Of a stretch of 64,000 nt of DNA, positions 36,808 through 50,173 are shown piece after piece. Made by a program: the position numbers and the translations under genes. The notes beneath the pieces were generated by a model that had not been told where the DNA came from, searched no databases, and worked only from the letters and a program-made list of their open reading frames with translations. Each line of letters opens with the position of its first letter. The stretch's first letter is position 1. Origin of the DNA: Tetrahymena thermophila SB210 (Eukaryota > Ciliophora > Oligohymenophorea > Hymenostomatida > Tetrahymenidae); assembly GCF_000189635.1 (NCBI RefSeq), contig NW_002476559.1:496001-560000 (forward strand), in the 5' to 3' direction.

Positions 36808-38311
36808 TCATTCAAATAATTATTTGATTATTTAAAAAATATTATTTTTTGTAGATTTTAATTAAATTTAATGATTTAAAACTAAACTGATCAAATAAAT
36901 TATTAATTTGTTAAAATACAGTTTTTTTTTTAATTGATAAAATTCTAGTTTAAAAAAATCTTCCTCATGAACCACATTAATTTATGATAAAAATAGTAAT
37001 TCAATAATTATGTTGATAAAAAATTTATCTTATTCTACTCTAATAATTTCTTTTTTAATTTAATTTATATTACAGTTTTTGTTATTTTTAACCTGATTTT
37101 ATTTATCTATTTATTTTCTAAAAATAAAACATGAATTTTAGAGCAATAAAATTAATGAATGATTTTATTTGGTTTCTAAAAATTGTTTTATTTTATATTA
37201 AGAGGAGTTCATTTAAATATTGATTGTTAGTTTTAAATTTATAAAATGAAAATATTTTACTAGTGCTTCTTTAGATTGGCATCTGATAGAACAATTTTCT
37301 ACTGAATGTATACTTCTTGGCTTACAAACATTGCAAGAACATAAGCAAACTCTATCGGTATGTGTTACATAATCTATATTATCATCACTGAATACTTCTA
37401 AATTATGTAAGGTTTCTTCAGCAGGATTACCATAAATACGGAATCCTCTTTGTAAATAAATACTGTCTCTTTTATCGCTTAAATAGCCAGTTGTAAATAA
37501 TTTAGAAGTTTTAGAAATAGGAGTTCCCATTCCATATCCATTATCAAATAAATAGTAAGCATTTCTGAATAATATAGATCTCAGAGTTTAGTTAGGCATA
37601 TCAACAGTAAAATTATGATGGAAAGTGCATTCATTTACTTCCTTTGCATATTTATCATGGCATTCTTTAGAACATGTTGCTGTGCTACAAGCTGCACATA
37701 TTCCTGCATTCATTTCATGTTCTATAGGCTTTCCTTTATGTTATTTATATAAAGAGAATTGAGTTTACAATTTATTCTACTAAAAATATTTATTTAAATT
37801 ATCTGAATTCCTCGAAATCTAGCATGTATTTAAATAAATCTTATAAAATAATTTACCACAAGGACATTTCAGATTCTGTAAGTGTAACTTAGCCAAATGA
37901 CCACAATTATAATCTTTATTTTTCTAGCTTTTTGGTGCCAAATTATATTTTTTGTAAGAATCCTCACCCCCTAATTACAAATTTAAGAAATGAAAATTCA
38001 ATCATATTAAAATTTAGCATTAAAATGAATTAAATAGATAGTATAACTTTGGAGGGATAGTTTAAAATTCTATTATTTTATCATATGCAAAATGTTAAAG
38101 TTTTCTTACAAGAAACATCGCAGTGATTAGTAATATGTTTATGAGAACATATGTAGCACATTTCTAATTCGCATGAAACACAAAACTCATTTGCTTTTAT
38201 ATTTTTTAAACGAGTAATGTCATGCAATTAACATTCTCCTTTACTATTCTTAATTGCTATAGTGCCTTAAACATTTGAAGCTGACTTTAAATTTTACAAA
38301 AACTTTCTCAT
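36808..38311 (-). CDS. zinc-finger protein with B-box-like and repeated Cys modules
   Basis: Minus-strand exons 38110-38311, 37857-37970 and 36808-37802, with introns 37971-38109 and 37803-37856. Exon 1 holds a B-box-like finger: 'ECQLHD', 'FCVSCELEMCYIC' and 'HKHITNHC', which give paired C/H ligands. Exon 2 has 'YNCGHLAKLH' and 'KCPC'. Exon 3 has a third cluster ('ICAACSTATCSKECHDKY', then 'ECTFHHN') and a fourth near its end, C-x-C-x-C-x2-C followed by C-x3-C-Q. These should bind several zinc ions. Up to about + position 37245 the composition is coding-like. The last ~430 nt are as AT-rich as spacer, so the nominal stop at 36808 may be wrong, and the real 3' end may be the exon at 36087-36224. 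Related proteins seem ciliate-specific; function unknown. Confidence 0.6.
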
Positions 38312-38986
38312 ATTGAAAAAACTTAATTCTATTAAAAAAGCTAAAAATCTATAAAAATAAATAAGAATATTTAATATTTCAAGTATATTCCAAAAAAGAT
38401 ATGCCTACCTGTCTATATACATACATACATACCAAAAATTTAAAAATATTATTGATCCATAATCACTTAAATAGTTATTAATAGTAATTAATTAATTCAC
38501 TCTTTCATTTTGATTTCAATTTTGAAATTAAGATTTTAAGCTATCTAAAAGTTATATATTAATTTGTGAATGTATTAATTAATTAGCATCCATGTAAGAT
38601 GAACTAAATTAAATATGCTAGAGTGATTGATATGTTTGTTATGAATTTATTTATTTATTTTGATATTCTTTTTTCTAAGAAAATTTATTTTTCATCATAA
38701 ATTACTTACTGAAATATTACTATTTATGAATCACTTTTGCTTATTTAAATCTTCATGTCCTTTATTTTGATTGATTAATAACAAAAATCAACTTCAAGGA
38801 TAAAATATTTTATGACAAACAACAAAGGTAAATTCTAATAAGAAGTAAAAATATTTAGTAAAAACTTTAAAATTAGCATCTTTTAAAAATAAAATTAAAT
38901 CAAAAAAGAAATAAAAAACTGACAAAGACATTTTAAGAGTTTTATAATGAATACACATAGATTTACTGTTTTTATTTTAATATATT
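38312..38986. other. AT-rich spacer
   Basis: Promoter of the zinc-finger gene and 3' end of the 5-oxoprolinase gene. CATA repeats at 38418-38434; no gene seen. Confidence 0.55.
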
Positions 38987-41900
38987 TCAGCATGTTTCTT
39001 GCTTTCTTTTGAAAGTAGATTCGCTTCCTAAATTTACATATGTATTTGTATTATTTTTTTCATCTAATTACTCTTGCTTTTTGTTTTTATCTCCATAACC
39101 ACCTCCACCTGGAGTGTGAATAATAATAATATCATTTTTTTATACATCCACTGTATTTTTAGCACCTAGATTAGTAATTAAATCTCCTTGTACAAGCAAA
39201 TTTAAACCCTTAGCACCATTTTCTCCTCCATTCAAACCAAAAGGAGCAAAAACTCTTCTTTCACTCAAAATGCTTACTTTTAAAGGTTATAAGAATTAAA
39301 ATTCTCTAATTACTCCATCACCGCCTTTATATTAGCCCTATCCACCACTACCTTATCTGATTTCAAATTTTCTTAAAATAACAGGATATCTCCTTTCCAG
39401 AATTTCTGGATCTGTAATCCTTGTATTTGTCATATGGCACTTTTTTATAGCAAATATATATTAAAAAATAAATAAATAACAAGAATTAATTTATTAATAA
39501 TAATTTATTGCAAACCTAAACAGAGTTTTATCCGTTCCAAGATGGTCCTGCACCGGCTCCTCCACAGATAGTTTCGTAATAACTCATAGTGTCATTGCCA
39601 AATGTAAGGTTGTTCATACATCCATAACTAGCTGCACATGCTTTGAATGCCTAATTAATAAATAATCAAGTTAATTAATGAATTAATAAATGAAATTAAG
39701 TAGCTTATTTTACAAATATAAAACTTGTAAGCTTTAATTAGAAAAATAAGTTATTTGCTTCTAAAATAAACAATTATAAATAAACATTACTTTCAAAATA
39801 AGGTCAGTAATTCTTTGCGATGTAAGTACATTTCCACCTACTATTGGAGAATTTTCGCTCGGGCATAATAAAGAGTTTTTAGGAATGTTGAATGTGATTG
39901 GTTTTAAGCACCCTTCATTTAACGGGATTTCTGAATTCACCAAACATCTCAAACAATAAATTATTGCAGAAGTAGTCACTGCATATGGAGCATTAATATT
40001 GCTTAGGACTTAAAATCCTGTTCCATCAAAATCGAGGTGAGCCTTTCTATTTGTTCTATCGATAGTTAATTTAAGGCAGATAGGAGTACCATCATCCATG
40101 TACTCTATTTCTGAAACAGTATCCACTTCAGCCATTTTATTTTTAATTGATAGGTCAACAAGCATTCTCCTTACTGATTCTTCAGCATTGTCTTGAATGA
40201 AGTGCATGTATGCTTGTACATAATGAAGTGAATATTCTTAAATTAGCTATTTGATCAATTCTACACCTCTGTTGTTTGCACTAACTTGAGCTTTAATATC
40301 TGATATATTATCATTAAGAGCTCTTGTACCTCTTTGGTTTGGACCTAATTTTTTGTAGATTTACAATAGTATTTCATTTAAAAATAAATAAAAAAAGTTA
40401 TTGCTAAATTATTTTTTAAGAGCTTTTTATAATCTAATATTTACTGGTGCCAAAATTAATACCAAATAAATTTATTGAATTGATTAATTATTTATTTATT
40501 TATTTATTTTTGGCAATTTAAAAATTGTCTACTTTACTAAAAAACTTATGATAAAAACTTTTTAAATATATTTACAATTTTTTTATTATCTATTTTTTCA
40601 GTTTTATCTCAGTCAAAAAATTACTTTTGATTTTATTAATAAATTTGCTTTTAAATAATTTAAATATTTATTGATGCCAAAATGAATACCAAATAAATTT
40701 TAATCGATGAAATATTTTTAGCACTTAAAAATTGCTTGCTTTTCTAGAAAACTGATGATAAAATTAAACTATTCTTTCAGTTTTATCTAATAATATTTTT
40801 TGGTTTTATATTTTTTTATAGGGATTCATTATGTTTATTTATTAATAAATTAAATACCTGGATTTGTAAATATATCAATTATTTCTTATTCTTGTAAGAT
40901 ACCATCTCTGACTATTTTTAGCGATTTTATAGCTATACCTTCATCTAAAATACTACGAGAGAAAGGAGGCATTGATCCAGGAGTGAGCCCTCCTACATCA
41001 GCATGATGGCCTCTAGAAGCTATGTAAAAAATAGGTTTTTTTTCTTGTGTTACTTAGTCAACAACATCGAATACTGGGGTGATTATTGTGATATCTGGTA
41101 AATGACTTCCACCAGCAGCTGGATGGTTTGACAGGATAACTTCGTCTTCTTTCCAAGAAGATCCAAGTGTTCTAATTTGATATTTTATAGCTTCGCTCAT
41201 AGAACCTAAGTGCACTGGTAAATGAGGTGCATTTGCTACCAAACTAAATATTTTTCAAGAAATTCATTAAAAAATAATTTATTTTCATCATAAATTGATT
41301 TGTTAATTAGAATTAAATAGCATTTAAATAATTTTTTTTACCTTCCATCTGGAGCAAATATTGCACATGAAAAATCAAGTCTCTCTTTAATGTTTGTGCT
41401 CACTGCAGTCCTTTACAGAGTTCTACCCATTTACTCTGCAATACTCATGAATCTATTACTGAAGATAGATAATTCAATGGGATCACATTTGACCTCCTGC
41501 TAGAAATAATTTACACTTTCCTGTTACAATTTATTTTCTGATAGTAACAAATTTCTTTTTTTAGTTACAAGAGAAGTCCATCCAGGTTCGATAATAATTG
41601 TGCTTGTATTATTTAATATAACAGAAGGACCTTAAATTCTGCTTGAAGGTTCAAGAGTTTCCATTTAGTAAACAGGAGTTTTAACTTCTTTAATAACACC
41701 TTCAACTTCAAAATAAACCATTTCCTCACTTATTTTTTGAATTTAAGTTTATTCAATAAAACTACTAAACTCTTCAGAGTCTTCTTCTTGCTCTTAGCTC
41801 TTATTAGCAATAGTTCTGACTCTGCATTAATCTATGCAAATTCTTCTTTTGTCTAGCACAAAACCAAATTCTTTTTAGTGTTAACTAACAAATTTAGCAA

Positions 41901-44376
41901 GAACATCCTGGTTGCAACCAGTTTCAAGAATTTAAATTTAAGTATCTGTTCCTTCATAACGCACTGACAAATACCTCTCGTGATGGATATTTTCTTAAGC
42001 AAAGTTTAACTTGCTGAGAATTTAGGCATTTTTAACTTAAAGCTCATCTAACTTTTTCTTGATATCCTCTTTCTATTAATTATTTGATAGATCCAAAATC
42101 ACCTACAAAGGTAGAGATGATTCCTCTATAACATTAGCTTTATCTAATCCATATGCACTTAATATACCAGCATACTCATGGATAAATATTTTTCTCATGC
42201 CCAACTTCGAAGCAATTGAGCATGCATGCTGTGCTCCTGCACCTCCAAAAATGTTAAGTATATCATGTTTAGGATTGCACCCTTTACCTTAAGTAATGTT
42301 TCTAATTGGCCTACACATACTTTCATTAGCAACTTTTACGTAACCATAAGCAACTTCTTAAATCGTCATTTTTTTGACTTCTCTTCCATTACTTGTTCTA
42401 CTAATTTCATCATTAATGACATTTGTTAACTCCTCAAATCTGATTGATATAAAATTAAATTTTTTTATTCTAACTTGTAATTCATTTATTGCTCAAATTT
42501 ACTTTTGTATCGTTAAATTTTTGAATAATTCTTCGTCGTTGTTCTTTCCAAATATTTTAGGAAAATATTTTGGTTGAATTCTCCCTAAATGTTAAAAACA
42601 ATTTTAATGAATAATGTAAAATGTTTTAACTAATACCAAGAATGAGATTTGCATCAGTAATTGCCAAATACCCGTTTCTTCCATAACAAACAGGGCCAGG
42701 AGTGGCTCCTGCAGATTCAGGTCCTACTTTGAAAATACCATTAGTGTAAAAGAGACGAGATCCTCCACCAGCAGCTACAGTATTGATATCTAAATGAGGT
42801 GTTTAGATCATAACACCAGCAATTTAAGCATCAAAAATATGATCAAATTTGATTCCATCATATCTAGAAACATCTGTTGATGTACCACCCATATCAAAAC
42901 CAATTATTCCTTTGAATTCTTTGTTATTTTTTAATAAAAATTTAGATGTCTCTGCATATCCTATAACACCTCCTGCAGGTCCTGAAAGAATAGATCTTGA
43001 ACCTCTAAAGTTAGAAATATCACATAAACCACCATCAGATTGCATAAAATATATTTATGTCTAACTTATATCGCTATCGAATCCGCTGACAAAGCTTTGT
43101 AGATATCTAAAAACTTTAAAACATAATAAAAAGCTGAACTTAAATATTTTTGATAAAATTTCAACACTAATAATGTAAAAAAATGTATTTTAAGCTATAT
43201 CAAAAATTAAAAAATATTCTATCTGATATTTGTTTATTTATTAATTAACTTAAGAATGAGATTATTCATATTCTAAATTTAATCTATTTGCTAAATTCCT
43301 AATAAAATATTTGATAAGAATATTTAAATTTGCTTTGATTTTTCATGTTTGTTCATAAAAAGATCATTAGATAGGTAAATAAGTTATCACATCTAATTAT
43401 CATTTATTTTATTTTGTTATTCATTTAATTTCTAATTAACAAAAGAATTGTTCATTATAATTGAATTTTTGATAACAAATTGCAAAAATAATTAATAAAT
43501 AAATAAGTATATATATCTATCAAAAATAAATAGATAAATTATCTTTTTCTGGAATTTTTCTTTTTAATTTTTTTTTGATATGCTAAAAAAATTACTGTAA
43601 GGGTTTAGATATGCGTCTAGAGTTGCTGTAGAACCTCTTGGAAGTATTTTAATCATGGGAATTATTTTAGAAGAAAGAGATATTTAAGGAAATCCTAATT
43701 TTTCTGCAATTTAGCCAACTATTTCTTCGTGCTTACTGTAGGAAGGGGAATGCATAAAAACAATAGAGAGAGCTTCAATACCTGATTCTTTCAATTTTGC
43801 TAAATCTTTTTCTACTTACTATTCATCGATTCTTTATTAAATTTCTACATACTCACCAGTAATACCTTCGCATATATTCTCTAATTAGCTTCTATCTTCA
43901 CTCTCTTTAAGTATGCGAACTCTTTCATCAACTTCTAAAACAGCCTCATAAAGTACTTCTGGCTTACTGTTAGTCAAATCAAAAATGTTCGGACGTGATT
44001 GATTACCTATTTTTAACAAATCTTTGAACCCCTTCGTAACAATTAATGCTGTCTTTACACCCTTTCTCTCTAACAGAGCATTAGTAGCCACTGTTGTACC
44101 CATCCTTAAACTTTTGATATGCTTTGAAGGTATAGGAGTGTTCACGGGCACTTATACATTGAGGATATTTTCTATCAACCTTCTAATTCCCTCTCTTGGA
44201 CCATCTCCATAAATAGGGTCCTCTGAAAGAAGCTTATATACGATTGATTCCTTATAAGTATCATTTTGTAAGACATTACAGTATATATCAGTGAAAGTAC
44301 CACCTCTATCAATAGAAAATTCTAATTTAACATTTTAAGCAGTTGAATAATCTCCCTTGCAAATTTTTGAAGCCAT
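38987..44376 (-). CDS. 5-oxoprolinase, ATP-hydrolysing (hydantoinase A/B fusion)
   Basis: Seven exons (43596-44376, 42637-43113, 41342-42584, 40858-41243, 39791-40344, 39516-39650, 38987-39439) join to 1342 residues, close to the ~1290 of animal enzymes. It opens 5-oxo-L-proline to glutamate with ATP, in the gamma-glutamyl (glutathione) cycle in the cytosol. The HyuA-like half shows '[14 protein letters not shown]', '[16 protein letters not shown]', 'FMQSDGGL', '[11 protein letters not shown]', '[15 protein letters not shown]' and 'VAAGGGSRL'. The HyuB-like half shows '[20 protein letters not shown]', '[12 protein letters not shown]', '[13 protein letters not shown]', '[11 protein letters not shown]', '[11 protein letters not shown]', 'GGAGAGPSW' and '[11 protein letters not shown]'. 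Both halves are fused in one chain, as in eukaryotic OPLAH. Introns of 482 and 513 nt are long for this window, and the latter contains an internal duplication. Identification is firm. Confidence 0.95.
40438..40825. repeat. diverged tandem duplication inside an intron
   Basis: Two copies of a segment, about 40438-40650 and 40663-40825. Both start with 'tgccaaaa(t)taataccaaataaat'-type sequence, then share a 'cacttaaaaattg' or 'aatttaaaaattg' stretch, a 'gataaaa' stretch and 'tttcagttttatct'. They lie in the 513-nt fourth intron of the 5-oxoprolinase gene. The duplication explains the intron's size. Confidence 0.7.
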
Positions 44377-45684
44377 TTTAGTGACAAATTTAATCTTATG
44401 ATTGCTTTACTCCTAATTTCGTTTATTAATAGGTTTTTATATTTTTTTTATATTTTATATTTATTAAAATTGTTTGAATATTTTATGTTGTTATGAATTA
44501 CCTGAAGTGATTGATTGATTAACCATATTATGAAATCTTTTATTTAAATATTTCTAAGATATCAAATTTTTATTGATCATAGAAATCAATTTATAAACAT
44601 CTAAAATAGCGAAATAAATAATTAATAAAACCTATGTTAATAAGTAAATTAGTAATAACTCATTTGATTTTATTATTGGCTTATATCAATAACAAAATAT
44701 TTTTCTAATTAAATTTTTACTATTTAAATAATAAAACTTAAAATTCTATTTGTAAATGTTATTTAAACTGACTTAATTAACATTTAAATTTAAGAATAAA
44801 TAAAACTTTAATATTGTACTAAGTTACATTTAATTGATAAGACTAAATCTCATTTTAAAATAAATAAACAAATAAACTCTATGTTATTTTTTAATAATAA
44901 AATTTTTTTCTTATTTATTTATGTAATATTTTAAACTATAAACAAGATTTTTAATAGAATAGCCAAAATAAATAGTCTTTATTATAAAATTTTTACTATA
45001 TTTATTTCTGATTTTTAAGACTTTGATAATAAAACATGATCAAAAAAAATTATTTTTTATATTAATTTTTTACTTTTAACAAGAGTTTACCATCAACTTA
45101 AAAAATTTAATAATAATCCTTGATAATGTTTCAATTAATCTTTAAAAATTTTAGAAATAATATCGTTTTGGGTATAAACTAAAAACAAAGAGCTAGCTAT
45201 CCATTCATTCATTTTCTAAAAATGATTAAGTTTTATTTGAGATTTTAAAAAAAAATAAAGAATGCATTTAACTCTAAATTTTCACAAAAAATGGGACTGA
45301 AAGTTTCAATATTTAAAAAATAAAGAAAAATGGAAACTAATTTATATTCGATATTGAAATTTATATTCATTTTAATTTTTTTTTAATTTTCGATTCACAT
45401 CTTTGCTTATCACTAAAAATAAAATATATTGAAAGAATGGTTAAAGTAAAAAAAACATATAATTTAATATATTTTATCATAAACTACTTAGATGAGCTCA
45501 ATATGTCAGTCTAATAGTAATAAAAAATTAATATCAATTTACTATTGAGGATTAAAAAATTCAAGTTCATACATACTTGAGTAACTTCTTCTTAACTTTT
45601 TAGTAGTGAATAAAATATCAAACAAATAAATAAACATTATTTCTTCATTAACATTTTATAAATTTATTTTTTACAATAAAGGAC
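44377..45684. other. AT-rich spacer
   Basis: Promoter side of the 5-oxoprolinase gene. No open frame of coding composition and no structured element recognised. Confidence 0.6.
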
Positions 45685-46572
45685 TCAGTTAAATATATCG
45701 TTGACAGTAAGGTTAGCACTAACAGTTTTTGTCTTACTAGATTGTTTTTAAATGTTTAAGTTAGAATTCAGAGTTGTTTTCTAATTGTTAGAGCTAGGTT
45801 CTAATTCCATGAATTTGCTTTATTTTGTTTTGTCTGGTATAGTCTATACTGAATTTTTTTAAATAAGCTAACTCTATTGTTGTTTTTGATACATTTATTA
45901 AGCGTTTTGCTATTGCATTTATTAAAATTGCTAAGGTTTATTTTATATCATATTCAGTTAATGATTTTAATTTTAATCATTGTATTCGTCTTCTCCTAGA
46001 TAAATTTAATCGTTTTCTTCTTCATCATACATATCATCCTCATCATCTCCTTCTATCCCATTAAAACCATTATTCATTTGCTAATAATCATTTTGGCTAT
46101 AGTCTTCCTCATTTTCATCATGCAAATATTATTCTTAGCCTTAATATAAATAAACAGGTTAAGATTTCATGTTATTATAATTGCCCATAAATATATTATT
46201 TCTCATTAATTAATGCTCTTATGCTCTTCCATTTTAAGAGATCGAAACATCAATATTATCGATATTTGATAGCGCTTAGATATCATCCTTTTTTTTAGAT
46301 AAGTGCTAAACATACTTTTATGTGTTATATTCCAAGGTAAAAAGGCAAGAATCTAAAGTTCCAAGTATCTCAGATACAAAATCACTTATTTTTTCAATAT
46401 CATCTTAAACTTATTCAATTTACATCTAATCAACTTAGGAATTAGTCATAGAATTTAAGAGATTATCTAGCAGAGATATGATCTTTTAATTATCTTCTAA
46501 ATGAGTTAGTAATTTATTTGTGGTATTTTGAACACTATTTGATAGCTATTCAAACAAGAATTATTTCATCAT
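45685..46572 (-). CDS. acidic, Gln-rich protein with N-terminal helix, unknown
   Basis: A single frame of 296 codons (295 residues) from ATG 46572-46570 (two adjacent Met codons; the outer one is used) to TGA 45687-45685. Residues 1-120 are helical and coiled-coil-like ('LLDNLLNSMTNSQVDQMQIEQ', 'DDIEKISDFVSEILGTL'). Residues ~170-210 form an acidic, Tyr-containing stretch ('EGDDEDDMYDEEENDQ'). Then follow a Gln-rich segment and a Ser/Thr/Lys tail. No signal peptide, membrane segment or known motif. No introns. The size and coil suggest a subunit or adaptor of a larger assembly, but nothing in the neighbourhood points to a partner. Confidence 0.7.
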
Positions 46573-48069
46573 TTTCAATTATTTTTTAATTTATTTTTAT
46601 TTTTGGTATATTTGTTTTTAAAAATATTTTTGAATTAAAAAATAATAATATAAAGATTGATTAATTGATTCTTAATTAATATCCTGATTGTGTTTATCAT
46701 TAATTTTTTCTAATCTTTCTTATCATTTTGATTATTTGATATTTTTTAGAATGATTTTCAATAAAATTTTTGTATAAAAATAAAAAGAACTTACTTACTT
46801 ACTATTTTTCCCTCTAATTAATTAATCTAAAAAATTAAATTCTTGCTAATAAGTAATATTTTGAGAATATAATATAAAAATCAATCAATTATCTATAATT
46901 ATTTAATTATATTTCTACAAAATAATTTATAAATTTATTTTCAATATTTTCAATCATGAAATTTTCAAATAATTTTGAAATACCATAAAACTAACTAAAA
47001 ATATTATTTATTTTTCAAAATTTTTTAAGTAAAAAAAATAATTAATTAATTAGAGGGATATTTTTTGGAAAATAAAAAGTAATTAAAAGATTTTTTTATT
47101 TGATTTCTCAAATCGAATTTAGAATTTTAATTTATTTATTTTATTATTTATCTGAAAAATAATAAAAATCTATCTTAAAAAATTATTTAGAAATCAATTC
47201 AAAATAAAAAAATTATTTGCCATATAAAATAACAAGTTCAAATAAATATATTTTTTTCATAAATGTTTTTTTAAATTAAAATTTGTTTTATTGAATAAAA
47301 TAATATTTCTAAGCATTTTATTAATATTTTTTAATTGTTAAAATATTTAAAAGCTGCCAGCTAATCTAACTTTAGTTATTCCATTTATAAAATTAATTTC
47401 AAAATTATTTAATGTTAGAATATACTGCTATTAAGTAGAATCAGATTCAATCAATATATCTTTACAATATTTTTTATAAGTAAAATCAAATCAATATATT
47501 TTTACTTTTTAAGAATAATTGGCAAATAAATAAATAATTTAATTTTCAAAGATAAACTAAAGAACAACTTTTATTTGAATTCTTAATTGAGCATTTTAGA
47601 ATTTGTTAAATAAAAAAAATATAGGTCTTTAAATTATCAAAATTATGTTATTATAAATATCAAACAAATTTTAAAAGAAAGGATTAAATAAAGAAAATAA
47701 AATGGTGAATTGACTAAATATCAATTTAAATTATTTTGTAAATTCAAATAGAAAAAATTAAGAGTTGATAAAAAATATTACAAATAAAAGAATAATATTA
47801 AAATAGACAAAAGAAATTTCTTTTAAATTGAATTTTTATTTGAGTTTTCTAGAAATATCTTAACTATAAAAAGCATTAATATTTCAACTTGTTAAATAGG
47901 AAATTCTTATTTGAAAATAGTATATTTGTGGAGCTTAAAAAGTTTACAAAATAGCTTAAAGTTTGTGGATATACTATTCAATTTAATTAAAATCAATAGT
48001 TATAAAAATTAAAATTGCTGCGTTTTAAATATGAATTTTTACAAATAATTTTAGAAATATTATGATCGA
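46573..48069. other. AT-rich spacer between divergent genes
   Basis: About 1.5 kb containing the promoters of a minus- and a plus-strand gene. No coding or RNA signal seen. Confidence 0.6.
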
Positions 48070-48987
48070 ATGATCAAAGTATAAGCTGGTATCTTTTATT
48101 TCAAAGCTTTCGTGGTAACAGGATCTTTGGCTTATACTGCTTACAATTATTAAAAAATATTATTATACAAAGAATAGCTAAAATAGAAGTTTTAGGATTA
48201 TAGAGAAACATAAAAACAGAAACTTAAAGACTACTATTCAGATGAGAGAGTACAACAAAAAATTTAAAAGGCTAAAGAAGTCTAAAAAGAGGCTATAGAA
48301 ATAAAAAATAAATTGAAAGAAAAAATACCTGACGAAGAAAAGATAAATGATTTTAAGACTAAAGTTTAAGAGAAAGTAGAAGTTGCTAAATAATTGAAAC
48401 AAGATATTAAAGAAAAAGCAAAAGAAAATGAAAAATTTAATGATCTAACTCAATAATTAAAATAAAAACTAAGTGTGATTAAGACTAATAATTAAGGTGA
48501 AGGCCAATTAAAATCAAATTAGATTAAACAGAACTTAGAAGCTAACCAGGAACTCGATAATTAAGATATTAAAAAAACATAAAATTAAGAATTAAACGAT
48601 AATAATTTTACTGAGAAGGATGGCTAATTTATCAAGAATAATTTATTGTCATAAGATTCTATAACATTTAAAGAAAATAATCAAAATGTCTAACTATAAT
48701 AATCATAAAATAGCTCTTAAAATGAATAAAATAAAACTAATTCTTCACTTAAAGAAATTAAATCTAATTTCTTTAATAAAATAGAAAAAGCTCAAAGCTT
48801 TAAAGAGGATATCAAACAAAACTTAGAAAAAAGGGTTGAAGAAAAAAAATCAAGTCTTGAATTTAGTGAATAGAAATCTAAATTATTTTCAAAATTCAAT
48901 AAGACTAATAAGACTGAAGAAGACAAGGCCTAAAATATTATAAATTATAATTCAGACTAAAATTCTGAAAATTAAAATAATTAATGA
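48070..48987 (+). CDS. membrane-anchored coiled-coil protein, tandem paralogue 1
   Basis: One frame of 306 codons (305 residues) without introns. ATG 48070-48072 is the only Met at the start; an ATG eight bases upstream meets TGA at once. Residues ~8-26 ('FYFKAFVVTGSLAYTAYNY') form one hydrophobic helix, likely an N-terminal anchor. The rest is highly charged, Lys/Glu/Gln/Asn-rich and predicted coiled coil, with '(K/E)-x-K' helical stretches at 40-140 and at 230-280. The protein at 50174-50764 shares the anchor pattern 'TGSL-x-Y-(T/S)-x-Y-x-Y-Q' and the charged coil, so the two are paralogues. Between them lies a decayed copy of this gene's 3' part. Topology suggests a short luminal or matrix end with the coil exposed on the other side. 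Function unknown. Confidence 0.75.
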
Positions 48988-50173
48988 ATACTGTTTAAAT
49001 CAAACATTAAAATTTATTTATTTATTTATTTGTCTGTCTATTTTTTTATTTGTTTGCTTGTTTGTTTGTATATTCCTAATTTTTGATTTTTTTATTCGTA
49101 AATATCTTTTATTTTTAATTGATAGTAACCTCTTTGAAAATAATAAAGTATTTTATTACTCTATCAATATATTAAATATAGTATTGCATGATAATTTGTT
49201 TGACTATTAAATAACATATTTATAATATTTGGCTATCATTATTATTTATAAAACACTAGTAAATAGGATTACATCATAATTATTTACATATTGTTACTTT
49301 AACAAAAATATTTTGAAATAGCTAAAAGTTTAAAGAAGATATCAAAAAAAACTTCCAAAGAAGAATTGAAGGAGAAAGTAAAATGAATAATTTAATGAAA
49401 AAGCTTAACTTATTGTTTTTTTATTTATCTATCACAATGTTAAGCTTAGATATGTAAATTAATACATATTATTTAATCAATAAAGTAAAATGCCTTATTA
49501 ATTTTGGATAGGCTATACTTATTAATATTTGATTAAAAGAAATTTAGGCATATTTTTAGTGTAAATTAGATTAAATTTTGAAAATCTAATTCAGTTATTT
49601 AGTTAGTTAATTAGTTAATTTTTTGTTGAAAAATTGATGGAAACTTCATAAATTTTTTTAGTAGCAAATTAATTTATTATAAATATTTCATTTACTTATT
49701 ATGAATGTAGATAAGTAAATACTTAGAAAAAATTTTATAAATTTTAAAAGAAACAAATGAATTTTCTCTAATTTAAATAGAAAATATAACCCAAAAAGCT
49801 TGTAAATGATTTAATTAAATCAAAGCACTTGATTTCGCTGATTGTAAATTGTTTTGCATAATAAGTATGATTGGATAAAAATAATTTTTTAAGCTTAAAT
49901 ATATGTGAGGATAAATTAATTAATTTTTAATTTAATTCATGTAGAAAAAGAATTTTCGATAAATTTCTAATGGAAATCTTTAATAATTTAATTTTTGATG
50001 TAATTTTTTTCAATTTCAAATTCTGATGAATTATCAAAAAAAATGGATATTATAAATATTTTTTGATTGCCATAAATTTGTTTGTATTCAGTAAGTAATT
50101 TATAAATTTTTCAGAAATATTAATTAAAAATAAACTTTTTAACAAAAAAAAGCAAAACAAAATTTTACTTAAA
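48988..50173. other. AT-rich spacer holding a gene relic
   Basis: Contains the pseudogene fragment at 49318-49407 and ATTT/GTTT microsatellites at 49014-49072. No intact gene. Confidence 0.6.
49318..49407 (+). pseudogene. decayed fragment of the neighbouring coiled-coil gene
   Basis: About 90 nt align with 48781-48875 of the upstream gene. The core 'tttaaaga-gatatcaaa-aaaactt' differs at only two of about 26 positions. Small deletions shift the frame, and a TGA follows at 49384-49386. It is a relic of a duplicated copy, lying between the two intact paralogues. Confidence 0.65.
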
